Origin: Cyclina sinensis
Taxonomy: Eukaryota; Mollusca; Bivalvia; Venerida; Veneridae
Reading direction: 5' to 3'
NCBI GenBank assembly: GCA_012932295.1
Contig: JAAONU010000081.1
Coordinates: 248,001-312,000 of the forward strand
Length of the DNA stretch: 64,000 bases
Shown here: one piece after another, positions 25,280 through 35,789 of the stretch
How positions within the stretch are numbered: the first letter of the stretch is position 1
Layout: every line of letters begins with the position of its first letter
Translations under genes and position numbers: made by a program
Notes under the pieces: generated by a model
Told to the model about the DNA's origin: nothing
Database searches by the model: none
What the model saw: the letters and a program-made list of their open reading frames with translations, nothing else

Positions 25280-26240
25280 ATACAAAGACAGTTACAGAAA
25301 GAAAATCAGAAGAAAATATAAAGTTATATTCAGACTAAGAGAGAAGTCACTATCACTTCTTTTAGTTTTTGTTTTCTTCGCAGGAATGACAATATATGTA
25401 ACGAGACAAAATGTTCAGAAGATCAATGCCACAGTTTTTTTTTATAACTATAGAAAGGATGTAGTTTCAAATTACTTAATATGAATAGTTTAAGGAGACG
25501 ATAAGTATCTGTTCAAGGAAGAGGGTAAAAGTTTACGAAGTTTGAGTATTATTTTCCGTTCAGTTCAAACAAATCCCTGATATAAACCATAGTAAACCTT
25601 TAACCGTAGTGTAATGACATAATATTTTGTATATGAAGTGTAGTGATATATATCTGCATAAATTGTTGCTTGTGTCGCAAAAAAGTAAACTTGAAACAAA
25701 CATCTGGCTTTCCATCTGATTGACAGCATATTGACATATAATTGTGAATATATACGTTTGTTTTTTGTGTGTTGCCCTCACTGCGCTCTGGATAAATTAT
25801 GTATTATGTATATGTCTCATGCTTTTGTATGTGAATGTACAAACTGAGAATATTTTGTTAATAAACTTGTAAACTTGTAGAATACGAATGTATCTAGACT
25901 GATGCTTTGGCAAGGATATTCTAATTCCTGTTATCGTTAGACTGATGAAATTTAGTTACTATATCTGATTAATTTATTTATTCTTCTTTCTTTTTCAGCC
26001 TTATGGGGTAAGTTATTTTTTCATATTGATTGAATCAAACAACACATTTTATTGCATATTATATTTCAAAATATTGCCATATTTTATGTAATACGCTACA
26101 AAGTCAATATCTTATAAATTTATAAAATGCTCAAATAATTTAAACTTCATGAATAGCTGTTTTGACATGAAATTCTTGTACCTATTACGGTGGTATAATC
26201 CGACAATATTTACCTATTTCTGAGGTTTGTGCATTAAAGT
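25280..26240. repeat. Duplicated intron block, second copy
   Basis: Ordered similarity to 12.1-14.0 kb: AGTCACTATCACTTCTTTTAG against AGTCACTGCAACTTCTTTAAG, ACGAAGTTTGAGTATT against ACGAAGTTTAAGTATT, the region before the 9-nt unit, and GTATTACGG-type blocks after it. The copies differ by many substitutions and indels, so the duplication is old. Confidence 0.6.
25999..26007 (+). other. 9-nt microexon candidate
   Basis: CCTTATGGG lies between a strong acceptor (TTCTTCTTTCTTTTTCAG) and the donor GTAAGTTA. It is the counterpart of the decayed unit at 13699 and parallels those at 5111, 33714 and 45911. Confidence 0.35.
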
Positions 26241-26803
26241 CATCAGTATATAGTGATTACTTCTCATATATGAAGCGCAACGCAAAAAAAAAAAGACCTG
26301 TTAAACGTTGTTGACGTCGTCTCGGAAGTCTAATGTTACGCATATTCACTTTTCATTAAAGGCAGAACCTTTGGTAATGTTTACTTTGTCTATGGCGTTT
26401 CAAACATTACTGATATACTTCAGTACACTTTTAGTAAATATTCAATTGACACAATTCATGGTGTTTAATGGGAAAAAACAGGTTCGCTTTTAATACTTAT
26501 TCATTATTAAGACCTTTTTGACTGGTCATATTACCTGTACTCTACCGTTGAAAACTGAAATAAATAAAGAAAAAAAAAATTATTAAATTTAGGAATTATT
26601 CATTGATGTCGTATATTTGTTTATATAAAATGGCAAAATCAACGCAAACAAAGATCTTGAGTGCACATTTCTAGAACTATGCATCTATCAATGTACACTT
26701 TATTTAAAGTGATTACTGTAAATTTGATGTATAATGCATATAACCATGTCAGGTCAAAAATTTATTTTCATTGTACATGTATTAAATGTTCAGAGACCAG
26801 TCT
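26241..26803. other. Noncoding stretch
   Basis: AT-rich with poly-A runs near 26285 and 26570. No exon supported. Confidence 0.4.
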
Positions 26804-26958
26804 TATAGAAATACAAGTTGTCATCAAGTAACTGATGTAGGTCCTGTTATTTGCTGGTGGGCAGTAGTATTGGTATGAGGGCCAATACGACTATCCTTAG
26901 GACAAATAACAGGGCCTATAATAAATCAGGTATCTAATGACAATTCTATTTCATAAAT
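26804..26958. mobile_element. Palindromic foldback/MITE element, about 155 bp
   Basis: The core GTCCTGTTATTTG pairs with CAAATAACAGGGCC, and the outer arms (TATAGAAATACAAGTTGTCAT against ATGACAATTCTATTTCATA) also pair, so most of the element can fold into one long imperfect hairpin. No coding capacity. Confidence 0.7.
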
Positions 26959-27029
26959 ATGACAGGATTTGCTATCCGTCGGACATATTTCTAATTTTGA
27001 AATTTAGCAATTGAAAGAAACAACACAAA

Positions 27030-27210
27030 CGAAGTAATCAACAGTTCAAGCGTTATACGTAACACATTTCCTAGTCAAGGTCTCTGTTACTAATTATCAT
27101 ATATGGCAAATATTACGTACCGTCTGCCGATATTTTCTACCGTCAATTGCTTACAACTGGCCACAAATAGGGCACCACTCGCATTATATTAATTCTATAA
27201 TATAGATAAA
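27030..27210. repeat. Dispersed repeat, copy 2
   Basis: Counterpart of 7080-7300, sharing GTAACACATTTCCT, CTGCCGATATTTTCTACCG and CAATTGCTTACAACTGGC-type blocks in the same order and strand. Confidence 0.5.
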
Positions 27211-30200
27211 TGAAATGAAAAAAAAACATAGGTCTCCATTGTTCTATTGATGTTTCACGGTAATTAAAAGGCTAATACTTTGGTCTTTTTAATCATAAAT
27301 TGTTCTACGGTTTAAAAATCTAAGAGATGGAAAATAAAGCTTTGATATTTTATTATTCTTTCCGTTGTTTCTTTCTGTAAATAAAATTCCTTACAGTTGT
27401 CATTTATTTTTCTGGCTTTATCGTGTTAACATGGATAATATTATTTGAACTTATCCTGTACAAACAAAATTAAAACGTGGTCATACATAACAGCTGAAGA
27501 GTTTAAAAGTTTCATCTTCTTAAATAAAATGTTAAGATGATTATAAATTTGTAAGCACTTTTATCCAATAAATATTGCAAAATTATATTCTAAAATGTTC
27601 TATTATTGTATTTATTGCATTTGTATCTTATAAGTTATTATCACATCATTCGTTGTTATATGACTAAACGAAAGCTTATATCATGTCGTACCTTTATCAA
27701 GTAAAGTTATAAGTAAAACAAAACAGATTAAAAGTTCGCTGCGATGTTAATATCATGTTAACACCCTTAATTAAGTTGATGTAAAAAGAAAGTTTACTTA
27801 CTACAAAAGGGAATATTTAGAGTTGCAAGAGGTTACCAACCTACCTCCTCTTGTTGCAGAGAATAATGCGTCTTAAAGCGCGTGTATTATCTAAAGTGCG
27901 TTTTTACAGGAAATATAAACGTTTTATATGTAATTGACAAATGTTTTTTATTTCTTTCTCTTTTTGTTGAAAAGAAGATGTATTTAAGGGCGCATTTTTT
28001 ACCTTAAGTACAAGTTTCAGGAATGTCTTGCTTTTTGAATTTTGAATGTTAAAGTTTTTATCAATTTTGTGTAAAGATATTCCTTTCATAGGAATGATTA
28101 CGTCGATTAAAACGTTTCTTTCAAACATATAACATGAATTACCTGCAATGATCAACACATTATTTTTGAACTGTATAGTAACAAATTTCAATGAGAGTGT
28201 GATGACTATGTACAAATAATTCATATTTGAATTAAAACTTTTTTTTTCCAAATTACCTTCCGTTTCAAAATTCTCTGCAATGGTTTCTTTCTTTTTCAGA
28301 CAGAATGAAATTTGATATAACATTAAATTTTATATAATTATGATTCGTCACAATATATAAACATATTGACGTAAATGGTGAGGCAATATTTCATCTCTGT
28401 ACAGCGTATATTGTCATTTTTGTGTAAAAATGTATTTCTCCATGTACCTTTATATACTGTTCAAATAAAAAACAAAAATGTGATTTTTTTAAGATATGCA
28501 AAGTTATACATAACAGACGTTCTGCATCTTTTGTGAATGATTTCTTTCTTTTCCTCTAAAAAGAATGAGCTTAAGTCGTAAATGAAAATGTCTAACAGAG
28601 GAAAATATGTCAAAATTAAAACAAAGAAAATGCAAAAAGAGAAAAAGAACACTTCAATTACAAAACAAAAAGATTGAGGAACAAATATCCTTAACTAATT
28701 GTATTGACGGCCGAAGACACATATGTTACGGAAGACAATAACACAATCATAATTATCACACAAAGTATATTCCATGTAAGGTTCAACGGGAGATAATATC
28801 TAGGGGAATACAACTTCTTTGTTGTTAGGTTATATTAAGCAATTTGCTGTTCTTTTAATGACACTACAATCTGACATTTAAATTATTTCGTGGTTCTTTA
28901 TTAAATGCTATAAAATGAGTCCAACCTTAATGGAATACAGAAGTACCGGAAATGGTTACATTAGCATGTAAGGACTGCAACTACAAAAATCAATATTTAG
29001 TATTGGCGTTTTAACCAAATTGAAAAAAGAAATAAACTTAAGAAATTTGAAGTTAATTTCTCCAATTTAATTATTAATCTGTTTCTTGTCATATCAACAC
29101 AAAACATGGTGAAAAGACAGGCAACTCGGTGTTCTTTGTAAACGTCCATAAATACAAACAGGCACGTCAACAGTCCTATAGTATCGATATAATTGAATCT
29201 TCTACGTTTTATTTGTATTCTTTAGAAGTTACGAAAATGCCTACATAATGATCACGTAACTATTCTAAGTATAGGAGATGTGCCGAGCTCGCTGTGTACA
29301 TATACATCTTTACTTCGAAAGAAAATATATTATCTAGAAAAGAAACAGTCTTGTTACATTTTTGAACTCACACAATCGAGTTGTCTTAAGGTAAACATTT
29401 ACAGTTAAGTAATATGTTAAGAGATTACGTCATTGTCTGTAAGGTTGTTGATAGTGATTGAACATTAAAGCATGATTAGAATTTCACCATATTTAACATG
29501 TTTAAATCAAGAACTTGTGAAAAGTAATCAATTTCAAGTTGGACAAATATCTATAAAACAAATGTCTCAGAAATGATAGTAAAGAACAGATAAAAAGCTT
29601 CATTATTACTACAATTAGTTGAATTTAGCAATTACCATCGTGGATGTCTTAAAACGTTTTTTTTTTTTAAACATCCAACATAACTACTCATTGCTAACTT
29701 TACGTTTCAAAATAAAAGTTTAACTTTCTCCCAAACAGACTTTACTGCCTATTGTCGTCTGCTATAGTCGCGTTATTGACCCTTCTGCTTGACTGAGTTG
29801 AAAAGACTGTATCCGGTGTGCATATAGTTGTAATCTAAATCGCAATGTTCATGTAACAAACACATGCAATCCTTTAAACCAAACGAACCTATTTAAGTAA
29901 ATATTAATATAAGGTACAATATTGAAAATTTAATATATTATGAATGAAAGGGACTGAACATGTATACTTTTCAATGTCTGCTCGAAATTTGATCGTCTGC
30001 TACATCTGATATTCTGTATTCAACACATAAGACTATCTTTGACTATTTTGTTGCCTTTCGTCTGTTAAATAGTTTTCATGTCATTGTGAACGCTTGAATT
30101 ATACCATAATGGTGTTAATGGTGGACTTCTGATAAATCTTTAAGACAATGTTGATGTACACGGCATATCTATATTTTCGTTCTGGCATAAATAGATATTT

Positions 30201-30990
30201 ATTGACGGCACTTAGTCTAATAGATACGGCTATTGTTTTCTGTCGACGGACCCGGATATAACCTATTCTAACTTTCAAGTTAGTTGCATTATTTTTTTTT
30301 GCAACAAAACGTGTTCTCTGACAATAATTTATATGTTTAGCGAATTGCAAGTTTTCATCAACATTTGTTCCCGTTAATCGTTTGTTGAGAATTAGCAAAC
30401 GACTATCGTTTAATTCAAATAGATTCGAAGTGGTCGTTCTTTGTTTACGGATAGTATCAAACTCCACGCAGCGGTTACTTCCATTCCATACTTTCAGTAC
30501 AGTAATCACTGCCGACAGGCATGTCACGTGATCATGGTCGAAAGTAAATAAACAAAATTTTAAACTTTTCTCAGGTTAACATTTTTTTTTAATTTTATTA
30601 CACCCAGGCATGTTTAATACTTGCAGTTCCAATTGTAACTTAACAAAACAGAGGAAAAAAGATAAATTCTTAAAAAAAGTTCATACATGTACGTTTAGCT
30701 GAAATCCAGCTAAGGTTAACCCCAATCTACCACGCAGTGATCTCCCCTTACAGGATTAGATCTCTGCTGTAATAACATTTTCGTCAAGATTTTTGACGAA
30801 ATATTTTTCTTTTTTTTTAATTTTGAAAAAAAAAAAATAATAAACACGGTTTTGATAATGTTTCAAGGCTGTAAGATGTGAACTCAAATCAAAAAAAAAA
30901 AAAATCGGAAACATAAATATGATGAGAATAATTTTTAATATCGCACCGTTTATTTCAAAACAATATGACCGCTTTTGAAAAAGAAATCAT
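27211..30990. other. Long stretch without a supported gene
   Basis: Two minus-strand frames of about 140 codons (27904-28323 and 30099-30527) have no recognisable domain. The first is Lys/Asn-rich as expected from base composition; the second is more balanced but has a stop just upstream and no clear splice partner. No RNA gene or transposon recognised. Confidence 0.35.
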
Positions 30991-31140
30991 TCAAGTCACT
31001 ACTGTACTAAAGTTCATTTTGAACAGAAATGAAACTTTGTCAATCATATCGGCAGACTTGACACCAGAGCTCAAATAATAGTGTCGCTGTTTATCACAGA
31101 TTAAACAATTTTTCAACGGTTTCTTTGGCGTATCCGCCAT
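30991..31140 (-). CDS. Candidate first exon, small Cys-containing N-terminus
   Basis: The start AAGATGGCG is a strong initiation context, followed by MADTPKKPLKNCLICDKQRH and then YYLSSGVKSADMIDKVSFLF. The CLIC pair could be the first half of a zinc-binding site, and the segment looks protein-like rather than compositional. The frame meets TGA after 49 codons; the last residues may be intronic if a donor such as ACA|GTAGTG is used. Just upstream the DNA is locally richer in G+C and holds CACGTGAT, as near a promoter. The next exon was not found. Family unknown; a ZAD-like or BED-like zinc-finger N-terminus is only a guess. Confidence 0.4.
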   Translation of the reverse strand: MADTPKKPLKNCLICDKQRHYYLSSGVKSADMIDKVSFLFKMNFSTVVT

Positions 31141-31380
31141 CTTGACACAATCATGTGATAAGACCATCATCACGTGATTCGTGTGAAGGCAGTGGTTACT
31201 GAGCGTAGCGTAACCGGTGCGCGGAGTTTGGGTAAACCGTGTCTACAGAGATCTTTCCAAAGAATGAAGAGGAGATCACTGCGAGAAGATTGGGATAGTA
31301 TGTGACTCTCACGCGTTGCGCTCTTACGCGAGATGCATGTATTTAAGTAAACTCCACTCCTCCATATAATCATTCACCAC
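31141..31380 (-). promoter_or_regulatory. Possible promoter/leader with E-box CACGTG
   Basis: A locally G+C-rich stretch just upstream of the ATGGCG start, with CACGTG at 31171-31176 and TCATGTGAT at 31151-31159. A second CACGTGATCATG lies near 30526. E-box function is inferred from the motif alone. Confidence 0.3.
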
Positions 31381-33029
31381 TGCGACTTAAATGTTATTAG
31401 TTATTCCTTCCATTGATAGCTTTGATCAAATCTTATTATTTTAATATGTGTTCTGTTATTAATCGAAAATAGATAAACTGAAAAGAAGCTCATACTTTGT
31501 TAATTTATTTGTAACCACGTGGGAGTGATAACTGTACCTGCAGCGTTGAGTTTGGTATCTAGGCTTAATCCGGGGGCGTTTATAAAATTTTCGAAATGGT
31601 ACAACTTTGCTACGTATCAATTATACCTAAACATTTCTTTTTTAGATAAGGACATTACAAATAAATAAAAAATAAATAAACGCAAATGATTTTGAAGATA
31701 CAAAAATGACAAGAAAGGATGGAATAATTGTTAGTGATCAACATTTTTCAATTCCAATCCAGTCGTAATTTAATCAACTATAGTTATTGTAAAAAAAAAT
31801 GATTAAATGAAAGATTTTCCTTTTGGGTATAATATAATATCTGATGAACGTTCTTAACCAGAAAAAAAGAAACTTATACATTACTAGTATGAGCGATTAT
31901 AGAGAATCAAAAGCTTCATATCATATCTTATCATTAGTTGTATGTTTTATATAACCAAAAGTTGAATCGGTAATGTGAAATGTTTGAAATGTTATACTTA
32001 ACGGTACTGCATGCAACTACGATATACTTCTACCGGTGTTTTTGATAAAGAATCTTTAAGAAAAATAACAAATGAACAAAACAGTCAATATATCTTTTAT
32101 ACTGGTTTAGTTAAGACATTATAATAATACAAACGTTTCTGCAAAGTTGTGATTGCGTATGATTCTTGTTGTTCTTCCTTCAGTCCTAATGTTCATATAA
32201 AAAATAAAACTGATAATCAAAATCTAACGGAATTTAGTTCTCGTTGTTTGTTAACATTTCAACTATGTTTATTGTTATTTGAATTACTCAAACAGTAACT
32301 TTTTATCAGTCAATTATTAAGGAATGAATTAATTGTATAATCTAAAAAAAGACAAATATGGAAATTATTGATATATTTTTTCATCCAAACATGATATAAT
32401 GGTGACGTTTTCATTTTTGCGACTACTACAGGGATATTTAAAGGATGAAACATTTAAACATAATTTTGGTTGTCATGCTTATTCGTCTTCAGAAGCGGTA
32501 TTTTTGTAGAAATGAAAATCACGTTCTCTATTGTAAAAGTCTTTTTAAGCCAATTCGAAATATATAATTTATTCGAAACACGACCACGGTATTCTTCTGC
32601 ATGTCACAAATCGTGAAACGTATTTAAACTGTATAACATCTCATTATTTTCTTTGGTTAGCATTTATAAAAAATTTAGTAACGAATTAACTCTTCTAACT
32701 TGTCTGATGTTATTTTTGGCTTCAGAGATCTTCGCTTCCAGCCCCTCAAAGTTTTTATGAGCGTGCGTATGTTTGAAATATGCCTAGCTACGTCCCTGAA
32801 TGCAGAAAATATTCATCGAGTTGGATTAATATACATTGCTTACCAATAGATGTGAATTAAATAAATAAATAAACTACGCCGTTTTAAAGACGCTTGACGT
32901 GTTTATTCCTTGTGTATAACGTGAACATGAACTAGAAGTAGCTGATGGAACGTAAACAAATATATATTTCTGTTTCGATTAATTTGTATTTAAAAAAATC
33001 ACGAAGTAATTTTGGCGAAGTTGCATGAT
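31381..33029. other. Noncoding stretch
   Basis: AT-rich; no exon, RNA gene or repeat array supported. Confidence 0.4.
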
Positions 33030-33360
33030 TGTTCTTTATTCGAGCTCTAATTAACTACAGGACAGTTTGACGCTTTTTTATGCTAAACATTCAACGAGTA
33101 GTCTTTTATAAAAATCGGTACACTAGGCACAAATTTACAATGGTGAGAAAGAAGAAACATCTTTTTAACAAACGCCCTTTTTTAAACTGAGTTTTTAATA
33201 GAGAAAGGGGTAGCGATTGCCTATCTTAGACCGCACCTTATACGCTCACAATGATGTAATGGGAGGATTAGCGTTTGTTCCATAAGAAATATTTAATAAG
33301 AAATAAGAAACGAAGCAGAGGAATGAATTTATTAATATAAAAGAGTGTCATATCTCTTAA
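33030..33360. repeat. Duplicated intron block, left copy
   Basis: Pairs with 39960-40330 through TTGACGCTTTT, CACTAGGCA, GACCGCACCTTATACGC against TACCGCACCTTCTACGC, and AGAAATATTT, in order and on the same strand. Confidence 0.6.
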
Positions 33361-33713
33361 TGTTATAACTGAGAGATCTTATATCACATGCATTTCATAT
33401 GTGTCTCATGGAGAGCTTTTATAGTTTTATTGATACTAACCTTTAAATGGTTTACTTTGAATTATTGATTCTGAAATATCATGTGTAATCGAATATTTAA
33501 CGTTTCATTGATATTTCATTGATATTTGTTATCAATATCTATACAGATATACTATCTATATGATAGTAAAGTAAGACTGTCGATGTTTTAGTCCAGTAAT
33601 CTTTCAATCACATTTTGTAAGATAATGTTAAAAATACTTCGTGTCTTATCCTTATATGTTTGAAATAATTAAAATATATTATCTAATTCACATATTTTCT
33701 TCTTTCTTTTCAG

Positions 33714-33722
33714 AGGAATTGG
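33714..33722 (+). other. 9-nt microexon candidate
   Basis: AGGAATTGG lies between TTTTCTTCTTTCTTTTCAG and the donor GTAAGCGA. It is followed only about 165 bp later by the 48-nt exon candidate, so the two could be used in tandem. Confidence 0.35.
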
Positions 33723-33886
33723 GTAAGCGATTGTTCATTACCTAGCATTTCGTTCAACATAATTTGAATAATGTTCCACTAATAGTATGTTTCTGATAAT
33801 GAAATTCATTTTTGATAAGTTCTCTAAGGATTTTAACAAACGAACGGTTTTAAAAATTGTACTTTCCTTTAATATTTTATGTATAG

Positions 33887-33934
33887 AATTTAGAATAAAT
33901 GTTCATTTTAATGAATGGGAAGATCCTGGAGCAT
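33887..33934 (+). CDS. 48-nt exon candidate encoding FRINVHFNEWEDPGA
   Basis: Bounded by TTTTATGTATAG and the consensus donor GTAAGTAA. Read with one base carried in, it gives FRINVHFNEWEDPGA, with a WEDPG segment reminiscent of the WxWxDQDGG part of MIB/HERC2 domains. It leaves in phase 1, whereas the MIB/HERC2 terminal exon at 47162 needs phase 0, so they cannot be directly joined; an intervening exon would have to correct the phase. Possibly a different isoform or a chance exon. Confidence 0.3.
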
Positions 33935-34759
33935 GTAAGTAAAACTTTGACTTCAAACTCCTTTAGCAAACAAATATATTATCAAATGAGTTAAACATTT
34001 ACTTTTGTTTGTGTGTTTGTTTTTTTTTTTCTTTCTTTCTAAGATTCATTTATGCATTCTCTTTATAAAGACCTTATATAATTATGGTTGATATTTTAAA
34101 CTTCAATGTGAGACTGTTATTATTTATTTTTATTATTATTTTTTTCTGACCTTGATTTCACTTTACAACATATTTTCATTTAAATCCTGAAAAAGAAAGT
34201 TAAAATGGTAACGATTACATATCACCCTATCGTGAAAAAACTGAACCATTCGTGAGAGTATTTGTCAGTAGGATGCCTTTTTTAATAAAACTTGAAAAGT
34301 CTGTTATTCTAAAGTGAAAAAGAGAGGGAACGGTTTATTTGATGTTGTGCACATTATCAGAACTACTAAATATGAAAGGGAACACAATCCTGCTACTCAT
34401 TTTCTGTTGATACAGCCGCAAAAGATTGCTTCATAAATAAATTTGGTAACTTAATTCGGATTTCTCTGGATTTCTCTGGCAAAAATCTTTACGTAGCATT
34501 TATTCTCTTTCTTTTTTCTGTTAAATATGAACAACAGAACATTTGTTGTATTGTAAACATTTCACTTAGATATGTCATTTAAAATGAACATTTGAAAATA
34601 TATGTGTTACACAATTAATAGCCGTAAGTTTCAATTTTTATATTTTATCAAAGTTATGCCCGGTTTTTAATTTAAAATTTCTTGGTTAACCTTTAGGTTA
34701 ATGTCCATTTCTCAAAAATTGTCAAAGATATTCCATTTAAATTTGGAATACTTGTTCAC

Positions 34760-35450
34760 CAGCAAGTCCCCCCACCACCCCGCGTTAACCCCCCATTCTT
34801 TTTTATATCATTTTTTTAATATGTAGGTACTTCACTACCCCTCCCCCCGTATGGGACCCCGCCGCCCCCCTCCCCCCCAAAAAAAATAAATAAATAAAAA
34901 AAAAAATAATTTCATATTTTTTAAATATGTAGGTATGAAGTTACTTGACTCATTTCCCCCTACCCAACAAGAGTTCTTTTTTCTCCTTGGAAAAGAACTT
35001 CCTAAGCTTTGACATAAACTTTCAACTTACATGAGATGTGTCAGTACTCCCCCCTTGCATGGGACAGCCCCCTCTTACGTCCCCACCTCTTTACCCCCAC
35101 CACCACCGTTTTTTTGTTCATTTTTTAAATATGTAGATACTTGACCTCCACCCCCACCACATCGGAACCTCCCTTCCCCCTCAAATGTCCATTTTCTCAC
35201 ATGAGTAACATACTCGCTAGCTTAGCACTAAACTATTTGTTTACATGGGATGGGTAGGTACTTCCCCCACCCCCTGCATGGGACGCTTCCTCGCCCCCCC
35301 GTATTTTTAACACATAGGTACTTGACAAACCATCCACCCTCAACAGCCCCACCAGACCTCTCCCCTCCTTCCCCCGAAAAAAACAATAGAATAGAAACTT
35401 GCCATCCCCCACTCAAATTGTTTCCACTTGGGCCTCTTGTTTAACTCGGC
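34760..35450. repeat. C-rich degenerate tandem repeat
   Basis: Several diverged units alternate a C-run block (CCCCGTATGGGAC or CCCCTGCATGGGAC type) with TTTAAATATGTAGGTACTT. Unit length is roughly 120-200 bp with large indels. Short frames of Pro on one strand and Gly on the other are artefacts. Confidence 0.85.
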
Positions 35451-35789
35451 TTATAATTTTTTATCCAGTACTGAGAAAATATAGTATCTATGTTAAACTG
35501 AACACCCATCTAATTTTTTGTTTTGTTTTTGGACGGTAAAGTATGCTATTTCAAAGGGGAGTTTTCACTCCAGGAAGTAAAATATCAGAATGAAAAACAA
35601 CTTAAAACCATTAAAGCCACTTAAAAGTAGACACTTCTTGTTATAAAGCCCAAACACAACACCTAATATGTCTTGAAACTGTCGATCTCAAATAAACATA
35701 AATTTTGTAAGACAATTTAAATAAAATTTTATTAATCCTTTAACAAAACTTCTCATATAGTGTCAAGTGTGCTTACTGTGAGTCCAGGA

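Noticed and set aside
27904..28323. 139-codon minus-strand frame
   Set aside because: Lys/Asn/Ile-rich peptide as expected from AT-rich DNA; no motif or splice context.
30099..30527. 142-codon minus-strand frame
   Set aside because: No domain, no convincing acceptor or donor and a stop four codons upstream. A frame of this length is not surprising in 64 kb on two strands.
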